Origin: Streptomyces mutabilis
Lineage (GTDB): Bacteria > Actinomycetota > Actinomycetes > Streptomycetales > Streptomycetaceae
Assembly: GCF_014649815.1 (NCBI RefSeq)
Contig: NZ_BMTT01000005.1
Location: 310,001-374,000 of the forward strand
DNA: 64,000 nt
Reading direction: 5' to 3'
Shown here: in pieces, positions 18,413 through 27,357 of the stretch
How positions within the stretch are numbered: position 1 is the first letter of the stretch
How the letters are laid out: each line of letters opens with the position of its first letter
The notes under the pieces: model-generated
Seen by the model: the letters and a program-made list of their open reading frames with translations, nothing else
Told to the model about the DNA's origin: nothing
Databases searched by the model: none
Program-made: the position numbers and the translations under genes

Positions 18413-18640
18413 TTCGGCGCCGAGGAGCGCAAGGCGATCGGGCAGGACCTGCTCGCCTTCATGTATTGGGGCCACTTCGTCGACCGCGTCTTCCACGCGG
18501 ACCCACACCCGGGGAACATCTTCGTGGCACCCGGCCACCCGGCCACCATGATCGACTGGAGCATGGTCGGGCGCATCGACCGACCCACGAGCACCAGCAG
18601 CTTGCTGATCTCCTCCACCTGGCGATGAACGACGGAAGCG
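18413..18640 (+). pseudogene. Fragment of an ABC1/UbiB-type (AarF) kinase
   Basis: The plus strand reads FGAEERKAIGQDLLAFMYWG, then FHADPHPGNIFVAPG and ATMIDWSMVGRIDR, the catalytic loop and metal-binding Asp of the ABC1/AarF family, followed one frame away by LADLLHLAMNDGSGL. Both ends of the gene are missing and it runs into a terpene synthase scrap. Confidence 0.7.
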
Positions 18641-18654
18641 GCCTGTGCCGCGGC

Positions 18655-18800
18655 GATACGGGCCTCGCCCGGTACGCCGGCAGCCGCAGCGCCGACTTCC
18701 ACGCCCGCTTCGCGCCGAACGCCGACCCGGACCGGCTGTGGCTCGCCGCGTTGTGGGTCTCCTGGGTTTCGCCTTCGACGACGCCCGCTACAACGGGCAA
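18655..18800 (+). pseudogene. N-terminal scrap of a class I terpene synthase
   Basis: LARYAGSRSADFHARFAPNA, DPDRLWLAALWVSWV and, one base-shift later, FAFDDARYNG match the region around the first Asp-rich motif of bacterial terpene cyclases (W-F-x-FDD). Only about 45 residues remain, with a frameshift near 18770. It lies 500 bp downstream of the P450. Confidence 0.5.
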
Positions 18801-18876
18801 CGTGCGCCTCGTCGTGTGGTTCGATGACTGAACAGGCCACTGCCACCGCGCGTCGCCGCTGGGCGCCCCTTCCGGA

Positions 18877-19130
18877 TCATCTCGCTGACCGGATGAATAT
18901 GGGGGCGAGGTGGAGTCCGGCGGGGTAGATGCTGGCGGCCTTGTCGTAGCGGGTGGCCAGGCCACGCCACTGCTTGGGCTTGTTGAAGCGGCGGTCGACG
19001 GTGCTGCGCTGTCTGTGGGCGTCGCGGTCGAAGGCCGGCGGACGGCCGCCGAGCTGGCCGAGCCGCTTGCGGTTCACGGCCTGGTCGGCCGGCTGTGGGA
19101 TCACCGCCTGGATTCCGCGCCGCCGCAGAC
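18877..19130 (-). pseudogene. C-terminal remnant of an IS5-family transposase
   Basis: GGRPPAFDRDAHRQRSTVDR, RFNKPKQWRGLATRYDKAAS and YPAGLHLAPIFIRSAR form the end of an IS5-type DDE transposase (catalytic Glu changed to Asp at STVDR). The N-terminus and the element ends are missing. The following 500 bp to 19630 hold nothing that I can identify. Confidence 0.7.
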
Positions 19131-19629
19131 TGTCCGGATCGCACGGGACGCAGTTCGGTCGCTCGCCGCCCGTGCTTTCCGCCCTCTTCTACTCGCGGTG
19201 TCGGTTGTCCACTCGGGGCGTGCGTGGACAGGCTGGGTGTGCGCCCCCCGGAGTGACTATGGACGGACGCTTTCGGGTGTGGCAATGAGGCGTCGGCGGT
19301 TGGTGTCACATTGTCACCGGTTCACTCACACACCACGCCCTGTGGAGCATGTGAAAGAAGTTGAGTACGCACTAGTCATGTCCGAAACGGGCCGAGGGAA
19401 GTTTGCGCGATGGGCGAAGTGATCAGACATTTCTCGTGTTGATCCCTCCCCTTTTCCGTGTCGCCAGGAACGACTTGACCACCGGGTGAACCAATTCGCC
19501 GGTGTGTGGGGGATCTTCACCTCGTGGCCTCTCATGTCACTCGAATACCGATCATTGGATGGAGTCCGTCCTCATGGGCCTTCGCACGTCACCGGACTCG
19601 GGACGGCCCGAGGAGACCATGCCGTGCGT

Positions 19630-20302
19630 GCCGTCGGCCCACGACTGTGCCGTGGGTCTGCGGTTGCTCAGCACGACCGGTCGGTACGGCACCGGCTGGA
19701 CACCACCCGGGCCGTCGACCTCGCCGCCGTGCGTACCGCGCTGGTGGCGGCGCTGCAGGCGCCCAACGGTTCGAACGACCAGCCGTGGCACTGGATCGTC
19801 ATCACCGACCCGGACACCCGGCGCAGCCTTGCCGACGTGTACCGGGCGTCCTCACAGCCGTACTTGGCATCGATGCGCCGGCGCGTGGAGCGCGGGGGAT
19901 GTACTGGTCGGCGTGTACTGGGCCTCCGCTCACCTGGCGACGATCTCGCCGGATGTCCCGGTCCTCGTCGTGCCGTGCACGGCCGCCGGGCCGGAAGCCC
20001 GTCGTGCCGTGTTCGACCGGCTGGGCTGTCCCCAGCCGGTCGATCACCCGGCTCACTCGGTGTACTACGGCTCCATCTGGCGGGCGATCCGGAGCACCCT
20101 TCTCGCACTGCGTGCACAGGGACCGGCGGGCACCGTCACCGCTCTGCACCTCACACACGCCGAGGAGGCCGCCCGCATCCTGCGGTTGCCCGAAGAGGAC
20201 ACTCAGGCCGCGCTGCTGGCGGTCGCACGTCCCACCGGAGAAACGTTCCGGCCGGCATCTCGGCACCCGCTCGACGAGGTGCTCCCCCTCGACACCTGGT
20301 AG
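19630..20302 (+). pseudogene. Nitroreductase-family protein, frameshifted
   Basis: One frame gives TTRAVDLAAVRTALVAALQAP and NGSNDQPWHWIVITDPDTRR (19700-19890). A second gives VLVGVYWASAHLATISPDVP through YYGSIWRAIRSTLLALRAQG to HPLDEVLPLDTW (19905-20302). Together they make an FMN-dependent nitroreductase with a shift near 19895-19910. No convincing start is visible. It precedes hxlB by about 70 bp in the same direction. Confidence 0.7.
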
Positions 20303-20370
20303 CTGGACGCCCCGATCACCAAGCGCCCGGCCCGTCTCCTGCCGCTTTGCAGAAAGGCCAACGACTGATC

Positions 20371-20979
20371 ATGGTGGATCCGAACAACCCTCCCGCCGCG
20401 CCGGCTCCTCTGGCCGTGGGCGTCGACGGCCCCCTCGCCGCCGCCCGGCGCACCGTCGTGCGCGAGATAGACGCTCTGCTGACGCGGGTCGCCGAGGACC
20501 AGGCCCAAGCCCTCGTCCACGCCCTGTTCGACGCCCGGCGCGTCGTCGTGCTCGGGATGGGCCGCTCCAAACTCGCGGTGGACGCGTTCGCCATGCGCCT
20601 GATGCACCTGGGACTGCCCGTCCACGTGGCCACCGACGTCACGTGCCCCGCCGTGGGCTCGGGTGACCTGGTCGTCGCGTGCAGCGGCTCCGGACGCACA
20701 CCGACCGTCGTCCAGCGGTCCACGGCCGCGAAGGAGGCGGGGGCGCGGGTGGCAGCCGTCGTCGCCGCCGCCGACTCACCGCTGGCTGACCTCGCGGACC
20801 TGGTCGTCCATCTCGCCGAGTACAGCCAGGACCACGAACAGGACGCCTCGACGCAGTTCGTCGGAACCCTGTTCGAGCAAGGCGCACTGGTCTTCTTCGA
20901 CTGCCTCGTCCTGGCCATCCAGCGCACCCGCGACGTCGCTCCGGACGCGATGTTCGGACGCCACAACAACCTGGAATGA
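20371..20979 (+). CDS. hxlB: 6-Phospho-3-hexuloisomerase (PHI)
   Basis: 202 residues, a single SIS domain. GMGRSKLAVDAFAMRLMHLG and the sugar-phosphate loop VACSGSGRTPTV are the PHI signatures, and the C-terminal DAMFGRHNNLE fits this family. It isomerises D-arabino-3-hexulose 6-phosphate to fructose 6-phosphate, the second step of formaldehyde fixation by the ribulose monophosphate pathway. The ATG is at 20371 with a weak AAAGG upstream; the preceding open frame from the nitroreductase remnant is not part of it. A TIM-like gene follows after 63 bp, probably in one operon. The partner synthase (hxlA) lies 37 kb away at 58.1 kb. Confidence 0.9.
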   Translation: MVDPNNPPAAPAPLAVGVDGPLAAARRTVVREIDALLTRVAEDQAQALVHALFDARRVVVLGMGRSKLAVDAFAMRLMHLGLPVHVATDVTCPAVGSGDLVVACSGSGRTPTVVQRSTAAKEAGARVAAVVAAADSPLADLADLVVHLAEYSQDHEQDASTQFVGTLFEQGALVFFDCLVLAIQRTRDVAPDAMFGRHNNLE

Positions 20980-21042
20980 CCCCTGCCGTCCGCCTCGGTG
21001 CTCATGCCGCCCCCTGCTCAGCCCGCCCGGAGGAGACCGCAC

Positions 21043-21819
21043 GTGCCGGAGACCACGACCTCGACCGTCATCAGCTGCACCAGCACCAAAATGAACCTCG
21101 GCCTGGCAGACACGCTCCGCTGGCTGGACACCGTGATCCTTCCGCTCGCCGACAAGCTCTCCGCCCTGTCCTTCTTCGCCTGCCTGCCCCACCCCCTGCT
21201 GATCCCGGCCCGCGACCTGATGGACGGAAGCGGCGTGACCGTGGGGGCACAGGACGTCTGGCCCCGGGGCGGCGCCGTGACGGGGGCCGTCAGCCCCGCC
21301 CTGCTGGCCGAAATCGGTTGCACCCACGTGATGGTCGGCCACGCCGAACGCCGCCGCGTGTTCCAGGAGGACGACGACCTCGTCGCGCGGAAGGCGGGCG
21401 CCACCGCCCAGGCCGGCTTGACACCGCTGGTCTGCGTCGGCGAGACGCATCCGCAGAGTCCGATCACCGCCGCCGAGTACGTTGTGGCACAGGCCGATAC
21501 CGCCCTGGAGGGTGTCCGGGCGGACCAGTCCGCGATCGTGCTGTACGAACCGGTCTGGGCCATCGGCGGTGACGAGGCGGCCGACCCCGACCATGCCGGC
21601 CACGTACTGCGCGCCCTGCGTGCCGCCACCGTCGGCCGCAACACGCGCTTCCTCTACGGCGGCGCGGTCACCCCCGGCACTTACACCCGGCTGCGCCAGG
21701 CCGCCGACTGGGACGGCGTCGCCCTGGGCCGCGTCGCACAGGACCCCGGCGTCCTCGCGGAGACAATCGCCGAACTGCTCGATGACGCCGAAACCCGAGC
21801 CCAGTACCGCAACCACTGA
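21043..21819 (+). CDS. Triosephosphate-isomerase-family protein
   Basis: 258 residues of the TIM family. The active-site Lys lies in STKMNLG, the His in VGHAERRRVFQED, the Glu in LYEPVWAIGG and the phosphate loop in LYGGAV. The usual NWKMN of true TIM is STKMN here, so the Asn next to the catalytic Lys is replaced. This is seen in side branches such as EryH-like tetrulose-phosphate isomerases, and the substrate may not be triose phosphate. GTG 21043 follows GGAGGAG by about nine bases. It sits 63 bp after hxlB, which suggests a role in processing sugar phosphates from the RuMP route. Confidence 0.86.
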   Translation: MPETTTSTVISCTSTKMNLGLADTLRWLDTVILPLADKLSALSFFACLPHPLLIPARDLMDGSGVTVGAQDVWPRGGAVTGAVSPALLAEIGCTHVMVGHAERRRVFQEDDDLVARKAGATAQAGLTPLVCVGETHPQSPITAAEYVVAQADTALEGVRADQSAIVLYEPVWAIGGDEAADPDHAGHVLRALRAATVGRNTRFLYGGAVTPGTYTRLRQAADWDGVALGRVAQDPGVLAETIAELLDDAETRAQYRNH

Positions 21820-22615
21820 CCCCACCGACTCGACCGAGGCTGGTTCACCGCGGCCGCCGCCGCCGTCGCCCGGGAGGCCGAGCTGCGCGAAGCCGCCCGG
21901 GCAGTGGTCGGCGCCGGCGAGCCCCAGCCGCCCGTGCCCAGGACGCCGTGGGCGGGTCACCACCGCCGTCCACGACATCCGTGAGGCGCTGCCACTGCCG
22001 GACGAGTCCGTGGACGCCGTGTTCACGCACATGCTGCTGTGCATGGCGCTGTCCACCGGACATCACCCGTCGACGGCACTGGCCTGCCCTGCGTGACCCT
22101 CCTGCTCCGTCTGCGCGCGCCCGCATCGCCACCGCCGGGCCCGGGACGGCGATCCACGTCGTCGCCACCGGCCCGGCCGCGCCCCTTGCCTGTCGGCCTG
22201 GTGCTGCATGACCGGGCAGGACACCTCGGCCCCGTCCCCGGCGACCGATCGGTGTACGCGGTGCGGCTCGCCGCCGATGCCGGTCCGACTTCGGTTGACC
22301 TGTCGCAGTCCTCCAGCGGGCGGGCCACTCCAAGCCAGACGACGGACATGGCAACGAAACACGCGATCGTGGGGCCGGGCAGGATCTTGGCGGTGCGGCG
22401 GCGCCAGAACTGCCGCTGCCACATGAGTCCTGCGTGGCAGCAGAAGACCGCAAAGGCGGCGAGGGAACGCAGCCGGTCAGTGAGGCAACCAGCCTTTGCC
22501 ATGCGGTGGATGGGCATTGCGGGCGTCTTCACCGGCACGCAAGGCGGGAGCGGGGGCCGGACCCCCGGCGGGGCGGGCGGAGGCACAGTGCATCCCGCCG
22601 GAGCCGGTCTCCCGG
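21820..22615. other. Degraded stretch with a methyltransferase scrap
   Basis: The plus strand at 21968-22055 reads VHDIREALPLPDESVDAVFT and HMLLCMAL, a piece of a class I SAM-dependent methyltransferase. A hydrophobic minus-strand stretch near 22320-22450 (PGPTIACFVAMSVVWLGVA) may be a membrane-protein remnant that I cannot name. Nothing here is an intact gene. Confidence 0.45.
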
Positions 22616-23638
22616 CTACCGGGACCGGGCGGCCATGTGGTGTGCGAGGGTACGGAGTTCCCCCCGCGCTCCCGCAGGAAGATCGCAGCACTGCAGCGCT
22701 TCGAGTGCGAGGTCGAGATGCTGTTGTGCGATGGCCTCGGCGGTGGTGCGCCCTCCGAGCTGCCCGACGAGCACGGTCGCCTGCTGTGTCTGCGCCTCGG
22801 TCAGCGGGACGCCGGTGTCGAGGAGCGCACGCAGCTGTCCGGCTTCGGGATCGGCGGCGTGGAGCGCCGCCACGACCGGAAGAGTCTTCTTCCTGGCGGC
22901 GAGGTCACTGCCGACGGGCTTGCCCGTGCGGCGGCTGTCTCCCCAGATGCCGAGGATGTCGTCGGCGATCTGAAAGGCCGTTCCCGCGTGGCGGCCGAAC
23001 CGCTCCAGTGCCTCGACCACGACGGGCGGAGCACCAGCGAGGGTGGCTGCCAGCTCACAGGCAGCGCCGGTCAGGGCTCCGGTCTTACCTTCTGCCATCT
23101 CCAGGTACGCGTCCACCGTGACCTGCTGATCTTCTTCGAAGGCGAGGTCGTTGCCCTGGCCGCGGACGAGCGCGCTCATCATCCGCACGCACACCCTCAT
23201 GCACTCCGCGCTGCCGCTGTCGGCCAGCACACCGAGCGCAAGCGTCAACAGCGCGTCACCGGTCAACAACGCCGCCGGAACGCCGTGGACGACCCAGGCC
23301 GCCGCACGGCCGCGCCGGGTGCGGTCGCCGTCCATGATGTCGTCGTGCAGTAGGGAGAACCCGTGCAGCAGTTCGACGGACACGGCCGCTGCGACCGCCC
23401 GCTCCGGCGTGGGCCCGCACCGCGCGGCAGCCAGAGCCAGGCGAGGCCGTAGTGCTTTGCCGCGGTGCTCGGCGGGCCGGGGGCCCGAGCTGAAGCCCAG
23501 ATGATATTTGGCCACCGTGCGGATACGGGGCGGGAGCTGGTCGACTGCATCCAGAATCGCGGCGTCGACCGCGGCCAGGTCGCTGTGCGAGCCGACTGCG
23601 GACGGGTACGGGGCGGTGGCGAGGTCAGGCAGGGGCAT
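22616..23638 (-). CDS. Polyprenyl (trans) diphosphate synthase
   Basis: 340 residues of the all-trans prenyl diphosphate synthase family. GKALRPRLALAA is the IPP-binding region, the first Asp-rich motif is LLHDDIMDGDRTRRG and the second is ADDILGIWGDSRRTGKPVG, DDxxG instead of DDxxD, as in several actinobacterial GPP/GGPP synthases of terpene loci. KKTLPV follows. It makes the allylic diphosphate for a terpene synthase. ATG 23638 was chosen; a TTG four codons earlier is possible. The broken terpene synthase gene lies immediately upstream on the same strand and its stop overlaps this start by 14 bases, so they were one operon. Confidence 0.9.
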   Translation of the reverse strand: MPLPDLATAPYPSAVGSHSDLAAVDAAILDAVDQLPPRIRTVAKYHLGFSSGPRPAEHRGKALRPRLALAAARCGPTPERAVAAAVSVELLHGFSLLHDDIMDGDRTRRGRAAAWVVHGVPAALLTGDALLTLALGVLADSGSAECMRVCVRMMSALVRGQGNDLAFEEDQQVTVDAYLEMAEGKTGALTGAACELAATLAGAPPVVVEALERFGRHAGTAFQIADDILGIWGDSRRTGKPVGSDLAARKKTLPVVAALHAADPEAGQLRALLDTGVPLTEAQTQQATVLVGQLGGRTTAEAIAQQHLDLALEALQCCDLPAGARGELRTLAHHMAARSR

Positions 23639-24604
23639 GGGAACTCTCAAAACGATTCGTCGCGACGTTGTGCCACGTCATCGGGCCGTGTGACCAGGCA
23701 CGCACAGCCTCGCCGTAGGCCTCGGCACTGGGCACGGACCGGGCCAGGCGATCGGCTGCGCAGTGGAGTCCCGCCAGGTGGGCGGAGATGCGCAGACGCA
23801 CCTCCCCTTCGGCCCGGGGCGGCGGCACGAGCTCGGGGTGGGCCAGCAGCACGAGGTTGTGGGGGTCGTCCTGGGCACGCTCTTTCGCGCCAGGGAACGA
23901 CATCGTTGTGCCGGGCGGTGCAGTCGGCGGCCAGGCGCCGCAGCGCCCCCACATCCTCGTGCGACACCTGATCCGGTGTCAGTGGTGTGCGCGCGGCGTA
24001 CTCCACCAGTTCGAGGTTGACCAGGCTTGCGCTGCTGTGCGGCCGATTCGCCAGACAGGAGGCGAGCGAGGGCCGGCACGCCTCGGTTGCCTGCCTCCCG
24101 GTCGAACGTCCCAAGACTCAGCAGGCAGTGCCGTAGAAATCGCCGGTCCCAGTCCGGCCCCATCCGTCGGCCGAGCCGTGCCAGCGGATCGTCGAACGCA
24201 GCGACGAACCCTGGCGGCCCGCACGCTTGTCGTGCCGCCTGGGCCGGGCAGGCCGACGGGACGAGCGAAACGAGATGATCCGCGTACGCCGCGAGATGCT
24301 GATCCGTCTGCCCACTGGGACTGTCCAGGGCGTCGTCGACGAGTAGTGACAGGGAACGCCACTCGGCCAGGACGAGCAGTTCGTCGGTCCCGGCGGCTGT
24401 CCAGCAGCGGTACGCGTAGGAGGCAGACAGCCTGCCGACCGCCCCGCAGGCACGGGAGTCCGCCAGCAGGTGAGCCTCCAGCCATCGGGTGCAGTCGGTT
24501 GCCACGGTGCTCAGAAAAGGCCGTTGCCCGTACTCGTCCGCGACGGAGTCCTCGGAACCCGCCGGCCCAGGTTCAGGCACCGGGCACCGGCAGCCGGGCA
24601 GCAC
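23625..24604 (-). pseudogene. Class I terpene synthase with two frameshifts
   Basis: Three minus-strand frames together rebuild one terpene cyclase. Frame 1 has WTAAGTDELLVLAEWRSLSL with the Asp-rich LLVDDALD, down to FDREAGNR near 24080. Frame 2 has CRPSLASCLANRPHSSASLV, NLELVEYAARTPLTPDQ and the metal-binding TARHNDVVPW near 23905. Frame 3 has KERAQDDPHNLVLL and ends WHNVATNRFESSHA. The NSE-type motif is split by the second shift. Either the gene is dead or two sequencing errors fall in it. The prenyl diphosphate synthase overlaps its 3' end. Confidence 0.75.
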
Positions 24605-24830
24605 CTTGGAGCGCGGTCACCAGCGCGTCGGAGGCGCCGACGACGAGCTGCGAACCAGCGTTACGCATCATGCAAAGCCTTCCAGGAACAAGGCAGGCGG
24701 AAACTTGTCGAACCGCCACAAGAGGATCACGAACGCTGTGCGCTTAGACGTCCGCCGGCACCCGATCCCTCGAACGACGCAACATGAACAGTCACCTGGC
24801 GCAATACACGTACAACATGAGGAGCCTCCG

Positions 24831-25211
24831 TCGGCCCGCGCGCAGGACGACGCAGGGCTCGACGTGGTCGTGCACTTCTCCGCGGTCGACAGCTCCGGGT
24901 ACCGTGATCTCCAGGAGAACCCACCGGTTATCGAGATCATCTGCGGCAAGGTCCGGGGGACCGACCGCAACCTCCTGCTCAGCTACGAGCTTCACGCCTT
25001 CGCCACCCGCAACCCCGAGGTGCGCGCAGTCATGCGCTCTGGGATGCAGGCCAGCCGGGACTCCCTGGCCAGGCACTTCGATTCGCTCACCGCACGGGCG
25101 CTGGACGCGCTGGTCGAGGGTTTCTCCATCCACAACTCCTTCGACCTGCGGCCCACCGAGCGCGAGGAGGTCGCCGCCGTCGTCCGTGCCGTCGTCGACA
25201 GGCACCACTGA
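24831..25211 (+). pseudogene. C-terminal half of a TetR-family regulator
   Basis: LLLSYELHAFATRNPEVRAV, SRDSLARHFDSLTARALDAL and VEGFSIHNSFDLRPTEREEV are the ligand-domain helices of a TetR regulator. The N-terminal helix-turn-helix is absent, so this is a 5'-truncated relic. The region 24605-24830 before it shows nothing else. Confidence 0.6.
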
Positions 25212-25252
25212 ACAGGATCGACCGGGCGCTGGCAGGTGCCGGCGGCGGACAC

Positions 25253-25633
25253 GTGCCGGGTCTGTTCGGCGTCCAGGCGGCGCACCGCCGTGCAGTTGGC
25301 ATGCCGCATCGTGGCGGCCACGACGGGAGCCAGCAGCCGGGGAGATCGCCGCTCCTTGGACGCCTGGACGTCGCGCTGCGGGAGAATACGCTCTGGACGA
25401 CGCTCCACGGATCGGCGGTCCGGGCGGAGGAGATCCTGTGCCTGAACGTCGAAGACCTGCACCCGGGCGACAAGCGCGGCCGGACCCTGGCCAGGGGCGG
25501 GGTGACCGAGTGGATCCACTGGCAGTCCGTAGCCGCCCAACCGCTGCCCCGGCTGATCGCCGGCCGTGGCCACGGCCCGCTGTTCCTCACCGGCCGGGCC
25601 CGGCCCTCCCCCCCTCGGACTGAGGAGATCTAG
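25253..25633 (+). pseudogene. Tyrosine-recombinase (integrase) fragment
   Basis: VALRENTLWTTLHGSAVRAE with EILCLNVEDLHPGDKRGRT and GGVTEWIHWQS match the first catalytic Arg region (normally ALLYGTGLRAEE) of phage-type integrases or relaxed-specificity recombinases of actinobacteria. The catalytic C-terminal His-x-x-Arg and Tyr boxes are missing. Confidence 0.55.
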
Positions 25634-25705
25634 AAGACCCGGCTGCTGGCCAACCCCCTCGCCTGTCGCGCTTTCGACGTTTGCGTTCGCTCCCTGTCTC
25701 CTCGA

Positions 25706-26332
25706 TCACACGCTCTCTTCCCGACGGACGGAGAAGGCACCCGCGGCAGCCGCCAGGACTGCCGCTTCCGCGGCCCGTTTCGGGAGCTGCGGGTCCGGAT
25801 CGGCACGCAGGAGCACTAGCTGGTGGTAGAGCGGCGCCGTGGCGGCGATCAGCAGGCTCCGCGCGTCCGTGTGCTGTGCAGGGAGTTCACCGCGCTCGAT
25901 GGCGCGCTCGGCGAGGATCTCGCACTGGGCGTACCGGTCCGTCCACAACTGTGTCTGGGTCCGCGCGGCTTGTTCGGAGTGGAACGAGGCGGCCATCAGA
26001 GCGACGGCGAACGACGGCTGTACGACCAGGGATTCCTGGATCTCCTGGTTGAGGGCCGTCAGATCGCCGCGCAGCGAGCCGGTGTCCGGCGGCTGCCAGT
26101 CGATCTCGCCGGCGGCATCGATGACGTCGACGAGCAGGCCGCCGACATCGCGCCAACGCCGGTAGACCGTGGCGCGGTGCACTCCGGCCCGCTTCGCGAC
26201 ACCCTCCATCGTGAGTCCTTCGTGACCGCCTTCAGCGAGTTCGGCGCGCACCGCATCGAGAACCTGGGCGCGGATGCGGGCGGTGCGACCGCCCGGACGG
26301 CGGTCCGACGTCGTGTCCAGTGGGTCTGTCAT
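25706..26332 (-). CDS. TetR/AcrR-family regulator
   Basis: 208 residues. The N-terminal helix-turn-helix (GLTMEGVAKRAGVHRATVYR RW) lies at about residue 40-65 and is followed by an all-helical ligand domain. ATG 26332; TTG 26338 would add two residues. It is divergent from the Vat-type acetyltransferase with a 101-bp gap that contains a 14-bp inverted repeat, so it probably represses that gene and itself and is released by an antibiotic-like ligand. That target is inferred from position. Confidence 0.88.
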   Translation of the reverse strand: MTDPLDTTSDRRPGGRTARIRAQVLDAVRAELAEGGHEGLTMEGVAKRAGVHRATVYRRWRDVGGLLVDVIDAAGEIDWQPPDTGSLRGDLTALNQEIQESLVVQPSFAVALMAASFHSEQAARTQTQLWTDRYAQCEILAERAIERGELPAQHTDARSLLIAATAPLYHQLVLLRADPDPQLPKRAAEAAVLAAAAGAFSVRREESV

Positions 26333-26384
26333 CGGCAATCAGTATCCGGTTGATCAAGGCGGAGGGCTGTGCCAGCATCTTAAC

Positions 26385-26398
26385 GCGACGGTTGTCGC
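26385..26398. promoter_or_regulatory. Inverted repeat between tetR and the acetyltransferase gene
   Basis: GCGAC-GGTT-GTCGC, 14 bp, placed 36 bases before the acetyltransferase ATG and 53 bases before the tetR ATG. A candidate TetR operator by position. Confidence 0.45.
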
Positions 26399-26433
26399 CC
26401 TAGGTTCATCACTAGAGAGGAACCGCCTCCGCG

Positions 26434-27087
26434 ATGCCGCCTGTTCCCGTTGACCCCACCGTGCTCCACCCGATGCCCGACCACCCGCGCGTGGTTCTGC
26501 TCAAGCCGCTGGTGAAGTCGCCGCTGATCAAGGTCGGTGACTTCACCTACTACGACGATCCGGACGACCCGACCGCGTTCGAGGCGCGCAACGTCCTGTA
26601 CCACTACGGTCCCGAGCGGCTTGTCATCGGCAAGTACTGCGCGCTGGGGACGGGCACCCGGTTCATCATGAACGGCGCCAACCACCGCATGGACGGTCCT
26701 TCCACCTTCCCGTTCCCCACGATGGGGGGCTCCTGGGCGGAGCACTTCGACCTGATCACCGACCTGCCCGGCCGGGGCGACACAGTTGTCGGCAACGACG
26801 TGTGGTTCGGCCACGGCGCCACCGTCATGCCCGGTGCACGCATCGGCCACGGCGCGATCATCGCCGCCGGCGCCGTGGTCATCGGCGACGTCCCCGACTA
26901 CGGCATCGTCGGCGGCAACCCCGCCCGGCTCATCCGCACCCGCTACGACGCTGCGGACATCGCCCGGCTCCTCGCCGTGGCGTGGTGGGACTGGCCCATG
27001 CAGCACATCACCAGGCATGTACGGACGATCATGTCGGGGACCGTCGCCGATCTGGAGGAGGCCGCCGCGCAGATCGACCAGCCCTGA
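26434..27087 (+). CDS. Vat-type xenobiotic (streptogramin A-like) O-acetyltransferase
   Basis: 217 residues of the left-handed beta-helix xenobiotic acetyltransferases. YHYGPERLVIGKYCALGTGT, MNGANHRMDGPSTFPF with the catalytic His, and hexapeptide repeats VVGNDVWFGHGATVMPGA, IGHGAIIAAGAVVIGDV, YGIVGGNPARLIRTRY are as in VatA/VatD and CatB. It transfers acetyl from acetyl-CoA to a hydroxyl of streptogramin A or chloramphenicol-like compounds. ATG 26434 has GAGAGGAA upstream. The flanking divergent TetR gene suggests drug-inducible expression. Whether it confers resistance cannot be read from the sequence. Confidence 0.88.
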   Translation: MPPVPVDPTVLHPMPDHPRVVLLKPLVKSPLIKVGDFTYYDDPDDPTAFEARNVLYHYGPERLVIGKYCALGTGTRFIMNGANHRMDGPSTFPFPTMGGSWAEHFDLITDLPGRGDTVVGNDVWFGHGATVMPGARIGHGAIIAAGAVVIGDVPDYGIVGGNPARLIRTRYDAADIARLLAVAWWDWPMQHITRHVRTIMSGTVADLEEAAAQIDQP

Positions 27088-27143
27088 CTCGCGTCCTCGC
27101 CACACCGCCGCTCCCGTCCCGCGCAAGAAACGAGTGATCGCCC

Positions 27144-27357
27144 ATGTTCCGTCCCCGCGCCCATATCGCGATGGTCGGCGTCCCCATCGTCAGCCATGTC
27201 CTGCCCAGCCTCGCGCTCATCCGTGAGCTGGTGGACCGCGGGCACCGGGTCACCTACGCCAACGCCCCGTTCGTGGCCGACCGGATCGAATCCGCCGGCG
27301 CGGAGCTGGTGCCGTGCACCTCCACGTTGCCCGTCGAGGACAGCGGCTGGCCTGCCG
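27144..27357 (+). pseudogene. N-terminal fragment of a macrolide-type glycosyltransferase
   Basis: HIAMVGVPIVSHVLPSLALI, RELVDRGHRVTYANAPFVAD and GAELVPCTSTLP are the start of an MGT/OleD-type GT1 enzyme, which inactivates macrolides with UDP-glucose. Homology stops at about codon 70, exactly where a Tn3 transposase remnant on the other strand begins. The start is ATG 27144, 57 bases after the acetyltransferase stop, so two antibiotic-modifying genes may once have shared an operon. Confidence 0.75.

Noticed and set aside
19486-20370. Fusion of the nitroreductase-like frame with hxlB as one long protein
   Set aside because: The open frame is accidental: nitroreductase homology ends with a frameshift near 19900, and PHI proteins start at the 20371 ATG.
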